Below, piece after piece: positions 33,705 through 42,419 of a stretch of DNA of 64,000 bases. The notes beneath the pieces were generated by a model. It did not search any database and was not told the DNA's origin. It was given only the letters and a program-made list of their open reading frames with translations. The stretch is from Desulforudis sp. (GTDB taxonomy: Bacteria; Bacillota; Desulfotomaculia; Desulfotomaculales; Desulforudaceae), in the NCBI GenBank assembly GCA_003604975.1, contig QZIR01000062.1, positions 1 through 64,000 of the forward strand, written 5' to 3'. The position numbers and the translations under genes were made by a program. Each line of letters starts with the position of its first letter. The first letter of the stretch is position 1.

Positions 33705-34514
33705 TTAGAAGAGGTCCGTCCGGCGGTGTTTTAGAACCGGCAGTTCGGTTCGGACTTTGGACAGGAACTCCAGATCGATGTCGGCGATCAGAAGGCCGGG
33801 TTTTTCGTCAGTACGGGCGATAATTCGGCCCCAGGGGTCGGCGGCAAGAGAATGCCCATACGCCACGTAAGAGGCTCCGGGGTCGCGAGCCGGAGCGGCA
33901 CCTACGGTATACACCTGGTTGTCGACTGCTCTGGCACGCAGCAGCAGTTCCCAGTGCGCCGGTCCGGTAATCATATTGAAGGCGGCGGGAACCACAACTA
34001 CCAGGGCTCCCTTGAGGGTCAGGGTCCGTACCAGTTCGGGGAAGCGAATATCGTAACAGATGGCGATCCCAAAAGTGGTTTCCGGGGTCTGGATGGGCTC
34101 GATATCTTCACCGGGGGTCAGGGTGTCGGACTCACGGAAGGCGAGGGCTTCGAGTTCGACGTCAAAGAGGTGCACCTTCCGATGGCGGCCGAGCAGGCGG
34201 CCGTCGGGTCCGAATATGAATGAAGCATTGTAAACGTGTTCACCGTCTCGTTCGGGGATCGAACCGCCGATAATCGTGATCCCGGCCTCTTTTGCGGTGT
34301 CCGCAAGCATTCCGATTGTTTCCCCGTCCGGGGCCATTTCGGCGAACTGATGAAAGTACTTGTGGCTGTAGGGGCAGTTAAACATTTCCGGAAGCACGGC
34401 CACAACACATCCGGCCCGGGCCGCTCCGAGTAACATCTCCCGCGCCGTTGCCAGATTGGTACCTTTATTATCTGTTACCGGCATCTGGCAAATGCCCAGC
34501 TTAAAGCCAGCCAA
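33705..34514 (-). CDS. Nitrilase-superfamily carbon-nitrogen hydrolase (omega-amidase-like)
   Basis: The 269-residue enzyme has the Glu-Lys-Cys triad of the nitrilase superfamily: VLPEMFNCPY (Glu near residue 44), HRKVHLFD (Lys near 113) and AICYDIRFPEL (Cys near 151). The closest recognisable group is omega-amidase/NIT2, which hydrolyses alpha-ketoglutaramate and similar amides. TTG 34514 is favoured by GGAGGTTT 6 bases upstream; ATG 34529, five codons earlier, is an alternative. It is a single gene, so its physiological substrate is inferred. Confidence 0.88.
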   Translation of the reverse strand: MAGFKLGICQMPVTDNKGTNLATAREMLLGAARAGCVVAVLPEMFNCPYSHKYFHQFAEMAPDGETIGMLADTAKEAGITIIGGSIPERDGEHVYNASFIFGPDGRLLGRHRKVHLFDVELEALAFRESDTLTPGEDIEPIQTPETTFGIAICYDIRFPELVRTLTLKGALVVVVPAAFNMITGPAHWELLLRARAVDNQVYTVGAAPARDPGASYVAYGHSLAADPWGRIIARTDEKPGLLIADIDLEFLSKVRTELPVLKHRRTDLF

Positions 34515-34569
34515 TGGGCAAACCTCCATTCACTTCCTGTGACCATTATAGCAGATACTGTTTCTCTCT

Positions 34570-34962
34570 CTAATAGGTTTCCAGGAGACGCCTTTCCCAC
34601 TGGTCGCATTGATCGGGGGGCAGCAGGTTGCGGCTTCTGAGGCTGGCGATCAGCTTACGGGTCAGGGAAAAACTGCGATCCCGTGCGGCTTCAAAGCAGT
34701 ACGCGCTTTCCAAAAACAGATCAACGTTGTTGCAGGGATCCTCGGTTATGTGGGTGAAGACCTTCATCACTGATTTGCGGACCATTCGTTCCTGTTCCGT
34801 GATCTTGGTCGTGGTATTCTGCATCAGCCGTTGGGCTTCCTTGAGGTCTCCAAAAACGATGTAGGCCACCATGGACCAGACCCAGTACACGTTGTAGATT
34901 GACGTCTCCAGAGCCGCCGTGCCTTTGTCGCAGGGAGACCTGCCGCCCTTTCCTTTTTTCAT
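34570..34962 (-). CDS. Unknown helical protein
   Basis: The 130-residue product starts with a very basic segment (MKKGKGGR), then has a helical region with ETSIYNVYWVWSMVAYIVFG (about residues 19-38, moderately hydrophobic) and further amphipathic helices with three Cys residues. I do not recognise a family. It has its own ribosome site (GGAGAG) and ends 55 bases before the start of the nitrilase gene in the same direction, so the two could be cotranscribed. Confidence 0.6.
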   Translation of the reverse strand: MKKGKGGRSPCDKGTAALETSIYNVYWVWSMVAYIVFGDLKEAQRLMQNTTTKITEQERMVRKSVMKVFTHITEDPCNNVDLFLESAYCFEAARDRSFSLTRKLIASLRSRNLLPPDQCDQWERRLLETY

Positions 34963-35090
34963 CTCTCCAATTCACTCTCCCTATCATAATGAAGCGAAGC
35001 TTAAAATTTAAGCTGACCCCCGGCTATCTTTTTTATACTGCCGGAAGGAATTACACAATCTTGCAAGAAAAATGAAACAAGGTGATGAAA

Positions 35091-35462
35091 ATGCAGGTAT
35101 ATTTGATAATGGCGCTGGTTTTTGCGCTGGTGGTCGCGGTTTTTGCGGTACAAAACGCGATTGCGGTCGATATTCAATTCTTATTCTGGGGTTTACCCAG
35201 AGTTCCCCTTTCTCTTGTAATTCTGGCTTCAGTTGTGTCGGGCGCAGTAATCGTCTTTGTGGTCGGTATTATGCACCAGATCCAGATGACCATGCGGATC
35301 CGGGAACTCTCCGCCAAGAACGGCCAGTTGGAGAAAACACTGGATGAGCTCAAGGCGAAACTGGCGAAGGATACCGCAAAGCCCGACACCGTGATCGGTC
35401 AGGCTTCGGGCAACCAACCGTCTGACCAAAGCAAGAGTGTTTCTAAAAAGGAATGCGACTGA
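35091..35462 (+). CDS. LapA-domain (DUF1049) membrane protein
   Basis: The 123-residue protein has two transmembrane helices (about residues 3-24 and 40-62) separated by the QNAIAVDIQFLFWGLPRVPL segment that characterises LapA/YciS-like proteins, followed by a coiled-coil tail (MRIRELSAKNGQLEKTLDEL). In E. coli LapA helps regulate lipopolysaccharide levels; in Firmicutes its role is unknown. ATG 35091 is best spaced from AAGGTGA. The stop overlaps the dinG start (TGATG), so the genes are coupled. Confidence 0.8.
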   Translation: MQVYLIMALVFALVVAVFAVQNAIAVDIQFLFWGLPRVPLSLVILASVVSGAVIVFVVGIMHQIQMTMRIRELSAKNGQLEKTLDELKAKLAKDTAKPDTVIGQASGNQPSDQSKSVSKKECD

Positions 35463-38236
35463 TGGTGTTTCCACGTTCCTTCATCGCCTGTGACCTCGAA
35501 ACCAGCGGGCTGGACGCGTCTTCCGACGAGATTATTGAAGTTGGACTGGTCCGGGTCGAGGACGGACAGGTGACAGAGACTCTCCAGACGCTGGTTACGC
35601 CGACCCGTCCGCTTACCCTGCGCATCAAGCTGCTCACTGGTCTCGAAGATACTGATTTTGCGGGGCAACCGGGCTGGGCCGGGGTGCGTGAGTCCGTGCT
35701 CCGCTTCATTGGCAACGATCCTCTTATCGGCCACAATATCAGCTTTGATGCCGAGTTTCTGACCGTCCACGGTGGTTACCGGGACGGGGTCTGTTACGAC
35801 ACTTGCGATCTGGCGCGGATTATCCTGCCGGAACTGCCGAACTACCGCCTGGAGTCGGTCTGTTTGGCCCTTGATGTCGACTATCCGGTACAGCACCGGG
35901 CCCTGGAAGACGCCCTGGCGGCCGCCGGGGCCTATCTGGCCCTTTACGAACGGGCCCGGGTGCTTGATCCCACCCTCCTGGCCAATCTAGCCACCCTTCT
36001 CGGGCGACATTCTGCTTTGTGGTTTCCGGTCTTTAACAGTGCACTCAAAGAAGCCGCAGGGGTGTTTGGCGCCTCACGCATCGGTACCGGACGGTCCGAG
36101 GATGACTGGGCGGTGCCTCCGGGGCGGGAGGCCCGGCCGGACGAAGTCTGGGAATTGGGCATCGAAGATATCCTGGGCCGTTCCGGGGCGCTGGCCAGAC
36201 TCCTGGAAGCCTACGAGTTCCGCCCCCAGCAGCTGCAGATGGCACAGTCCGTCTTAAAGGCCTTTGATGAACAGGGAATCCTAATGGCCGAGGCCGGGAC
36301 CGGGACCGGAAAGTCCTTTGCCTACCTGGTGCCTGGCCTGCTTTGGGCCATGAAGCAGGGGGAGCGGGTGGTCGTATCCACGCATACGGTCAACCTGCAG
36401 GAACAATTGATCGCGAAGGACATTCCGGTATTGCGGGAAGTGTTGCCGGCCTTTCGGGCCAGTCTGCTGAAGGGGAGGAGCAACTACCTCTGCCTGCGCC
36501 GCTGGCACGCGGCGGTCAGTGAGGGAGCCTTCGAGGGCTCCGAGGCGCTTTTCCTGGCCCGGACCATGGTCTGGTTGCATTCCACCCAGACGGGAGACCG
36601 TTCTGAACTGGGCGTGAAACCCGACGAATGGCGGGTCTGGGACAGCGTATCGGCCATTAGTGATGGGTGTGCCGGAAACGGCTGCCGCTATGTCAAAAAC
36701 TGTTTTGTAAACCGCTCCCGTCGCAAGGCCGAGCAATCCAACGTGGTGATTACCAACCACTCACTCCTTTTATCCGATTTAAAAACAGAGAACCGGCTGT
36801 TACCGGTATACGGCGCCCTGGTCATCGACGAGGCTCACCACCTCGAAGATGTGGCCACGGAACAGTTGGGCCGGACGGTTTCCGGTTATGACTTTACCCG
36901 CTGGACGGAGATGATCCGCAAGCTGGCCAACAAGATCGACCGTTTGGCGCCGGAGTTGCGCCAACCCCTGCTGGAGGTTGAGAAGCAGGTGACCCCCGGG
37001 GCGGCGGACCTCTTTAAGGCCCTAGCCGAGGCGGGGCGTGTCCTGAGCGGGTCGGGCGAAGGATTGCACCTGCGTTTGGAACCGGGGGCGGCCAATTTGG
37101 CCTTGGAAGCCGATATCAGCGGTTTGGCCCAAAGGCTGCACGATGCGGGCGGAGAAGCCTGTGAGCGTCTGGACCGGGTTGGAATGCTCCTGTCCGACCG
37201 GATCCTGCCAGGAACGGACGATGAACTGCTCTTGACCTTCGAGTTCCTTGGCAAGACGGGTCGAAAACTACTGGGGGATTTAAGCTTCATCCTGGCGGCA
37301 GATCACCCGAATTACGTCTGCTGGCTGGAACCGAAGATCCGCGACCAGGATGACTGTCTGCTGCGAGCGGCCCCCATCGAGGTCGGGGAACTCTTGTACA
37401 GCGGGCTGTTTGAGGGTTCAAGGCCGGTTGTCCTGACCTCGGCCACCCTGACGGCGGATCGCTCCTTTGCTTATTTTGGCAGCCGTACCGGCATCGTTCA
37501 TGTTCCGCCGGACGCGGTGCAGACCGTGCAGGTCGGGTCACCCTTTGTCTACCGTGAACAGGCCCGGCTGTTCACGGTTAATGACCTGCCCTCTCCGGCG
37601 GGCGGCTCAGAGGAAGCTTATCTCGCCGGGGTTTCCCGGGGGATTGAGGAACTGGCGGCGGCCGCCGGCGGTCGAACCCTGGTCCTCTTTACGGCGCACC
37701 GTGTTTTAAAACTCGTTTATTACCGGTTGAAGCCGGTTTTTGAGGATTTGGGCATCGACCTCCTGGGCCACGGGATCGACGGAGGACGGGCCCGTTTACT
37801 GGAGACTTTCCGCGTCAGCGAAAAGGCCGTGCTGTTCGGCGCTTCTTCGTTCTGGGAGGGAGTGGATATTCCAGGTGAGGCTTTAAGCTGCCTGATTATC
37901 GTGAAGCTGCCGTTCCAACCCCCCAACCAACCGGTGACTCTGGCCCGCCGGGAACTGCTCAGGGAGCAGGGGAAGAGTGACTTTAACCTGCTGTCCCTAC
38001 CCCAGGCGGTACTCCGGTTCAAGCAGGGTTTCGGCCGCTTGATCAGGACGGCCTCCGACTACGGTGTGGCTGTGGTCCTGGACGACCGCGTGACCACGAA
38101 AAGATACGGGATCCAGTTTCTGCGCTCCCTTCCGGTGCCCTGGGAAACGGCGTCCCTGTCGGCGGTAGTTGTCAGGTTGTCTAAATTCCTTCGGGAAAAT
38201 GACGAAAAAGGCACATCTGCCGACAAAGCCCAATAG
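35462..38236 (+). CDS. dinG: DnaQ exonuclease-DinG helicase fusion
   Basis: The 924-residue protein joins an N-terminal DEDDh 3'-5' exonuclease (CDLETSG near residue 10, HNISFDAEFL near 92, HRALEDA near 145) to an XPD/DinG-type superfamily 2 helicase. The helicase has Walker A AEAGTGTGKSFAYL near 277 and the DEAH box VIDEAHHLED near 455. A cysteine cluster around 400-415 (DGCAGNGCRYVKNC), with the upstream YLC, could hold the [4Fe-4S] cluster of this family. The C-terminal motif VI reads KQGFGRLIRT. This fusion is the usual Firmicute DinG and acts in DNA repair or R-loop removal. Confidence 0.93.
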   Translation: MVFPRSFIACDLETSGLDASSDEIIEVGLVRVEDGQVTETLQTLVTPTRPLTLRIKLLTGLEDTDFAGQPGWAGVRESVLRFIGNDPLIGHNISFDAEFLTVHGGYRDGVCYDTCDLARIILPELPNYRLESVCLALDVDYPVQHRALEDALAAAGAYLALYERARVLDPTLLANLATLLGRHSALWFPVFNSALKEAAGVFGASRIGTGRSEDDWAVPPGREARPDEVWELGIEDILGRSGALARLLEAYEFRPQQLQMAQSVLKAFDEQGILMAEAGTGTGKSFAYLVPGLLWAMKQGERVVVSTHTVNLQEQLIAKDIPVLREVLPAFRASLLKGRSNYLCLRRWHAAVSEGAFEGSEALFLARTMVWLHSTQTGDRSELGVKPDEWRVWDSVSAISDGCAGNGCRYVKNCFVNRSRRKAEQSNVVITNHSLLLSDLKTENRLLPVYGALVIDEAHHLEDVATEQLGRTVSGYDFTRWTEMIRKLANKIDRLAPELRQPLLEVEKQVTPGAADLFKALAEAGRVLSGSGEGLHLRLEPGAANLALEADISGLAQRLHDAGGEACERLDRVGMLLSDRILPGTDDELLLTFEFLGKTGRKLLGDLSFILAADHPNYVCWLEPKIRDQDDCLLRAAPIEVGELLYSGLFEGSRPVVLTSATLTADRSFAYFGSRTGIVHVPPDAVQTVQVGSPFVYREQARLFTVNDLPSPAGGSEEAYLAGVSRGIEELAAAAGGRTLVLFTAHRVLKLVYYRLKPVFEDLGIDLLGHGIDGGRARLLETFRVSEKAVLFGASSFWEGVDIPGEALSCLIIVKLPFQPPNQPVTLARRELLREQGKSDFNLLSLPQAVLRFKQGFGRLIRTASDYGVAVVLDDRVTTKRYGIQFLRSLPVPWETASLSAVVVRLSKFLRENDEKGTSADKAQ

Positions 38237-38274
38237 AATAGATAGAAAATGAAACATAGGCGGGAGGGATCGTC

Positions 38275-38340
38275 TTGCGCGTTTACTATTTTCGTCTGCC
38301 GGGATTCGTACGGTCAGTTTTGAAGAGGTTTATTAAATAG
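38275..38340 (+). CDS. spoVM: Stage V sporulation protein M (SpoVM), 21 residues
   Basis: A 21-codon frame starts at TTG 38275, 7 bases after GGGAGG, and encodes MRVYYFRLPGFVRSVLKRFI plus Lys. It aligns directly with Bacillus SpoVM (MKFYTIKLPKFLGGIVRAML...): Tyr4, basic residue 7, Leu8, the essential Pro9 and Phe11 are the same, and both form an amphipathic cationic helix. SpoVM recognises positive membrane curvature on the forespore and anchors SpoIVA for coat assembly. It is 5 residues shorter than the Bacillus protein. A terminator follows within 70 bases. Genes of this size are often missed. Confidence 0.8.
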   Translation: MRVYYFRLPGFVRSVLKRFIK

Positions 38341-38404
38341 GACCGAACACCTCTATTCAATTTTGCACACAATTCTGTTAAAATAAAAAAAGGGATTGTC
38401 CGTA

Positions 38405-38444
38405 GGGCCGCGAATAGATAGTAACCATAATTCGGCCCTTTTTT
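38405..38444 (+). terminator. Terminator after spoVM
   Basis: GGGCCGCGAAT pairs with ATTCGGCCC (one bulge) across 14 bases, followed by TTTTTT. It separates spoVM from the hdr operon; the promoter of hdrC must lie in or after it, and none is obvious. Confidence 0.8.
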
Positions 38445-38496
38445 CTCGGTTTTTCGGCAACCGGAAGGCTTTGATGTTTGAAGAGGGGACAGGTCT

Positions 38497-39063
38497 ATGC
38501 ATCATGTGAATCTTACGGCGGCGGCCGACGCCAAGTTCCAGGAGCGTCTAGCCAAAGCCTCCGGCCAGGACGTCAAACAGTGTTACCAGTGCGGGAAGTG
38601 CACCGCTGGTTGCCCCATCGCCTACGCGATGGACGAGCCCCCCAATCGGATCATGCGTATGCTTCAGCTAGGTCTGAAGGACGAGGTCTTGGATTCAAAG
38701 GCGATATGGCTCTGTTCGACTTGCGCGACCTGCACAACTCGCTGTCCGAAGAACATCGATGTGGCTGGCGTAATGGACTCTCTGCGGGTCATGGCCAAGC
38801 AGGAGGGCCGGACCAGGGCTCTCCGGAGCATTGATCTGTTCAATGATATCTTCCTGGGTTCCGTGCGCAAGTACGGCCGGGTTCACGAATTCGGAGTGGG
38901 AATGGGCCACAACCTGCGTATGGGTAAGCTCCTGAAAGACGTAGATATCGGGACTGGCTTGATGACCAAGGGCCGGATGAAGCTCTTCCCGTCAAAGATC
39001 AAGGGGCAGGGAGAAATCGCCCGGATCTTCAACGAGGTTTACAAACTGGAGGAGGCTGAATGA
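38497..39063 (+). CDS. hdrC: Heterodisulfide reductase-like subunit C
   Basis: The 188-residue iron-sulfur protein has two [4Fe-4S] motifs, CYQCGKCTAGCP near residue 29 and CSTCATCTTRCP near 73, and a helical C-terminus, the normal HdrC plan. It passes electrons between HdrA and the catalytic HdrB. ATG 38497 follows GAGGGG. The stop overlaps the hdrB start (ATGA). As a bacterial HdrC it works without methanogen coenzymes; the disulfide substrate is unknown. Confidence 0.95.
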   Translation: MHHVNLTAAADAKFQERLAKASGQDVKQCYQCGKCTAGCPIAYAMDEPPNRIMRMLQLGLKDEVLDSKAIWLCSTCATCTTRCPKNIDVAGVMDSLRVMAKQEGRTRALRSIDLFNDIFLGSVRKYGRVHEFGVGMGHNLRMGKLLKDVDIGTGLMTKGRMKLFPSKIKGQGEIARIFNEVYKLEEAE

Positions 39064-39920
39064 GGTACGCCTACTATCCCGGGTGCTCACTCCATGCTAC
39101 CGCCCGTGAATATGACCAGTCAACGCGTGAGGTCTGCGGTGCTCTCGGTATCGAACTGGTCGAAATCCCCGACTGGGGCTGTTGTGGCGCAACTTCGGCC
39201 CACAGCACGAGCCACCTGCTGAGCGTGGCCTTACCGGCACGCAACCTGGCCCTGGCGGGCTCAATGGGGTTGGATATCACCGTTCCCTGTGCAGCATGTT
39301 ATCAGCGTCTGCGTTACGCCCAGATCGAGCTTGAACAAAACGAGGCCGTCCGGGAGAAGGTGGCCAGGGTCACCGGTACGGCGTATGACAGTAAGGTCGA
39401 TGTGAAGTCTCTGCTCGAAGTCGTAGTCGGCCTCGCCCCGGAGACTCTGAAATCGAAAATAGTCCGTCCACTGGATGCTTTGAAGGCGGTCTGTTACTAC
39501 GGCTGCCTTTTAGTACGTCCACCCCGGGTTACCGGCTTTGACGACCCGGAGGATCCCCAGATCATGGACAACCTGCTCCGGACTTGCGGCGCGGGAGTGC
39601 TGGACTGGGGCTACAAGACCGAGTGCTGCGGGGCCTCAATGGGGATCTCGAACGAAGAAGTAACCCTGAAACTGGTACGGGATATCCTGCGGGTGGCGGA
39701 GAAGGCCGGCGCCGACTGCCTGGTCACAGCCTGCCCGCTCTGCCAGAATAACCTGGATTCCCGTCAGACCCACGTAAACCGTGCTTTTGGCGCCAGTTTT
39801 GAGATTCCAGTGCTCTACTTTACCCAGTTGATCGGGTTGGCCCTGGGCATCGAACCGGGTCGCCTCGGTTTTAACAGTCACTTTGTCCCGACTGATAAAA
39901 TCCTGAAATTGATTACTTAA
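39060..39920 (+). CDS. hdrB: Heterodisulfide reductase-like subunit B
   Basis: The 286-residue protein contains two CCG domains of the form CX(n)CCGX(n)CXXC: YPGCSLHAT...WGCCGATS...CAACY in the first and CYYGCLL...TECCGASMG...CPLCQ in the second. In the methanogen enzyme each domain binds a noncubane [4Fe-4S] cluster that reduces the heterodisulfide. Both sets of Cys are complete, so the subunit should be catalytically competent. ATG 39060 overlaps the hdrC stop. An 88-base gap precedes hdrA. Confidence 0.95.
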   Translation: MRYAYYPGCSLHATAREYDQSTREVCGALGIELVEIPDWGCCGATSAHSTSHLLSVALPARNLALAGSMGLDITVPCAACYQRLRYAQIELEQNEAVREKVARVTGTAYDSKVDVKSLLEVVVGLAPETLKSKIVRPLDALKAVCYYGCLLVRPPRVTGFDDPEDPQIMDNLLRTCGAGVLDWGYKTECCGASMGISNEEVTLKLVRDILRVAEKAGADCLVTACPLCQNNLDSRQTHVNRAFGASFEIPVLYFTQLIGLALGIEPGRLGFNSHFVPTDKILKLIT

Positions 39921-40008
39921 TCCGTTAAACTGAATAATGTAGGTGCGCGCCGCAGTGTAACGCACCATCCAGTTTTTCCGAGCAGTTAACGCCAAAGGAG
40001 TCGTTGTG

Positions 40009-41994
40009 ATGCCCAGAATCGGTGTGTTTGTCTGCTGGTGTGGATCAAATATCGGGGGAGTGATCGACTGCCCCAAGCTTGCCACGGATGCGGTGAATCT
40101 GCCCGGGGTGGTCTACAGCACCGAGTACAAGTACATGTGCTCGGAACCCGGTCAGAATTCGATTATCCAGGCGATCCGTGACCACCGCCTGGACCGCGTG
40201 GTCGTGGCGTCCTGTTCACCACGACTGCATGAGGAAACCTTCCGCAAGACACTGGCCCGGGCCGGTTTAAACCCCTACCTGCTGGAAATGGCCAATATCC
40301 GTGAGCACTGCACCTGGGTCCACAACAAGGAGCCGGAGAAGGCCCAGGCAAAGTCGCTTGCGCTCGTGAGCCGGGCGGTGGCCAAGGCAAACCTGCTCGA
40401 GCCGCTTTTCCCGTCTTCAATTCCCATGACCAAGCGCTGCCTGGTGATCGGCGGCGGTATTGCCGGTATTCAAACGGCACTGGACGTGGCGGATGCCGGT
40501 CACGAGGTCATCCTGGTGGAACGGGAACCGACTATCGGCGGCAATATGGTTAAGCTGGACAAGACCTTTCCGACCCTGGATTGTTCGGCCTGTATCAGCA
40601 CGCCCAAGATGGTGGCCGTGTCCACGCATCCTAACATCACGTTATACACTTACTCCGAGGTGGCGGGGGTTGACGGTTATATCGGTAACTTCGAGGTGAC
40701 CATCCGCTGCAAAGTCAGTTACGTGGACCACACCAAGTGTACCGGCTGCGGCGACTGCCAGGCCAAGTGCCCCACCAAGGTGTCCAACGAGTTTAACCTG
40801 GGATTAGACACCCGCAAAGCGATCTACATCCCGTTTCCTCAGGCGGTACCGAACAAACCGGTGATCGACGCGGCCAACTGCCGCTATTTTACGACCGGTA
40901 AGTGTAAGATCTGCCAGAAGATCTGCGCCGCCGGGGCGATCGACTACGAGCAGCAGGAGACAATTATCACCGAGAAGGTGGGCGCAATCGTGGTGGCCAC
41001 CGGGTACCAGTTGTTTGACTGGGCCGCGGCGTACGGTGAGTACGGTTACGGCAGGTTCCCCGATGTGGTTACCGGAATGCATTTTGAACGGCTGGTGAAT
41101 GCGGCCGGACCGACTGGGGGTAAGATCCTGCGTCCTTCGGACCAAACCGAGCCCAAGACGGTGGTTTTTGTTAAGTGTGTGGGCTCTCGTGACCCGGCCA
41201 AGGGTAAGGAGTACTGTTCGCGCGCCTGCTGTATGTACACTGCCAAGCATGCGCACCAGGTGCTCGAAAAGGTTCCCGGTGCCAAGGTCTACATCTTCTA
41301 CATTGACGTGCGGACCCCGGGCAAGGCATACGAGGAGTTTTACCAGCGGACCATATCCGACGGCGCCGTCTACGTGCGCGGGCGGGTTTCGAAGATTTAT
41401 CAACTAGGTGATAAACTGGTGGTACGCGGCAGTGACACCCTTTTGGGAAGGCCCGTCGAGGTGGAAGCGGACATGGTTGTGCTCGCTTCAGCCATGGTTT
41501 CCTCCGGTGGAATCGAGGACGTGGCGCGTATGGTATCCGTGCAGGTGGACAAGGACGGTTGGCTCCAGGAAGCCCATCCCAAGCTGCGTCCCGTGGAGAC
41601 ACACACAGGCGGGGTATTCTTGGCTGGTACCTGCCAGGGGCCGAAGGACATCCCGGACACTGTGGCTCAGGCCAGTGCGGCGGCCTCCAAAGTCTCCGGC
41701 CTGCTCTTCCGGGAGGAACTGGCCACCGATCCGATGATCTCCACCGTCAACCAGGCGATCTGTACGGGTTGCGGACTCTGCGTTCCGGTATGCCCATACC
41801 AAGCGGTTGAATTGAAGACCATTACCGAGCGTATTCCCGGCCACGCCCCGCGTGAACGCACCGTAGCGTCCGTGAATTCCGGCCTGTGTCAGGGGTGCGG
41901 TGCCTGTAACGTGGCCTGTCGGCCGGGGGCGATCCAGGTTAAAGGATTTTCCAACGACGAACTAGTGGCGGAGGTGGACGCGATATGTCTGTAG
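40009..41994 (+). CDS. hdrA: Heterodisulfide reductase-like subunit A (flavin-bifurcating)
   Basis: The 661-residue flavoprotein has an N-terminal [20 protein letters not shown] domain, the FAD-binding fold [19 protein letters not shown] near residue 146, the [13 protein letters not shown] cysteine region near 192 and a ferredoxin insert ([12 protein letters not shown] near 245, [16 protein letters not shown] near 290). It ends with two C-terminal [4Fe-4S] motifs ([24 protein letters not shown]). It is the bifurcation centre of Hdr complexes. All relevant positions are Cys rather than selenocysteine. ATG 40009 and GTG 40006 are both usable behind AAAGGAG. The end overlaps the selenoprotein gene by 10 bases. 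Confidence 0.95.
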   Translation: MPRIGVFVCWCGSNIGGVIDCPKLATDAVNLPGVVYSTEYKYMCSEPGQNSIIQAIRDHRLDRVVVASCSPRLHEETFRKTLARAGLNPYLLEMANIREHCTWVHNKEPEKAQAKSLALVSRAVAKANLLEPLFPSSIPMTKRCLVIGGGIAGIQTALDVADAGHEVILVEREPTIGGNMVKLDKTFPTLDCSACISTPKMVAVSTHPNITLYTYSEVAGVDGYIGNFEVTIRCKVSYVDHTKCTGCGDCQAKCPTKVSNEFNLGLDTRKAIYIPFPQAVPNKPVIDAANCRYFTTGKCKICQKICAAGAIDYEQQETIITEKVGAIVVATGYQLFDWAAAYGEYGYGRFPDVVTGMHFERLVNAAGPTGGKILRPSDQTEPKTVVFVKCVGSRDPAKGKEYCSRACCMYTAKHAHQVLEKVPGAKVYIFYIDVRTPGKAYEEFYQRTISDGAVYVRGRVSKIYQLGDKLVVRGSDTLLGRPVEVEADMVVLASAMVSSGGIEDVARMVSVQVDKDGWLQEAHPKLRPVETHTGGVFLAGTCQGPKDIPDTVAQASAAASKVSGLLFREELATDPMISTVNQAICTGCGLCVPVCPYQAVELKTITERIPGHAPRERTVASVNSGLCQGCGACNVACRPGAIQVKGFSNDELVAEVDAICL

Positions 41995-42419
41995 CACCGG
42001 AAACGGTATGGGAACCGAAAATCATCGGCTTCTTCTGCAATTGGTGCAGCTACGCCGGTGCCGACCTTGCCGGGGTGAGCCGCATCAACTATCCGCCGAC
42101 CGTAAGGATTATCCGTGTGCCCTGTTCGAGCCGTATTAACCCGTACCTGGTGCTGCGCGCCTTCCAGCACGGGGCCGACGGGGTACTGATCTCCGGGTGA
42201 CACCCGGGCGACTGCCACTATGTTAGTGGCAACTACCACACGCGCCGGCGTTTCATGCTGTTCAAGCAGATGATGGAGTACGTGGGGCTGGAACCGGATC
42301 GGCTGCAGATTCGCTGGATTTCCGGTTCCGAGGGAGCCAAGGTCGGCGAGGTGGCGCGTGAGATGACCGAAAGGATCCGTGCGCTGGGCCCGAACATGAA
42401 GATGAGGGATGTCAAGTGA
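41985..42419 (+). CDS. flxD: MvhD/FlxD subunit, selenoprotein (in-frame UGA = Sec72)
   Basis: The 144-residue protein is interrupted at codon 72 by TGA (42198-42200), but the reading frame continues without a break to a TGA at 42417-42419. The continuation gives exactly the family motif, [20 protein letters not shown], where homologues have Cys in place of U. The N-terminus has [18 protein letters not shown], and the cysteines expected for the [2Fe-2S] cluster are present. A hairpin right after the UGA fits a bacterial SECIS. MvhD carries electrons from the dehydrogenase module to HdrA. A conceptual stop at 42200 would leave a truncated 71-residue product, so the locus is easily misannotated. 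Confidence 0.9.
42198..42233 (+). promoter_or_regulatory. UGA codon and SECIS-like hairpin
   Basis: After the TGA codon, TGCCACTA (42213-42220) and TAGTGGCA (42224-42231) form a perfect 8-bp stem with a TGT loop. The loop apex is about 22 bases after the UGA, the distance seen in bacterial SECIS elements bound by SelB. A small outer stem may extend it. The coding constraint of [10 protein letters not shown] is satisfied at the same time. Confidence 0.75.

Noticed and set aside
41985-42200. A truncated, frameshifted or pseudogene MvhD ending at the UGA
   Set aside because: The frame continues unchanged through the UGA into the exact family motif, there is no insertion or deletion, and a hairpin of SECIS type follows. 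Selenocysteine is the simpler reading.
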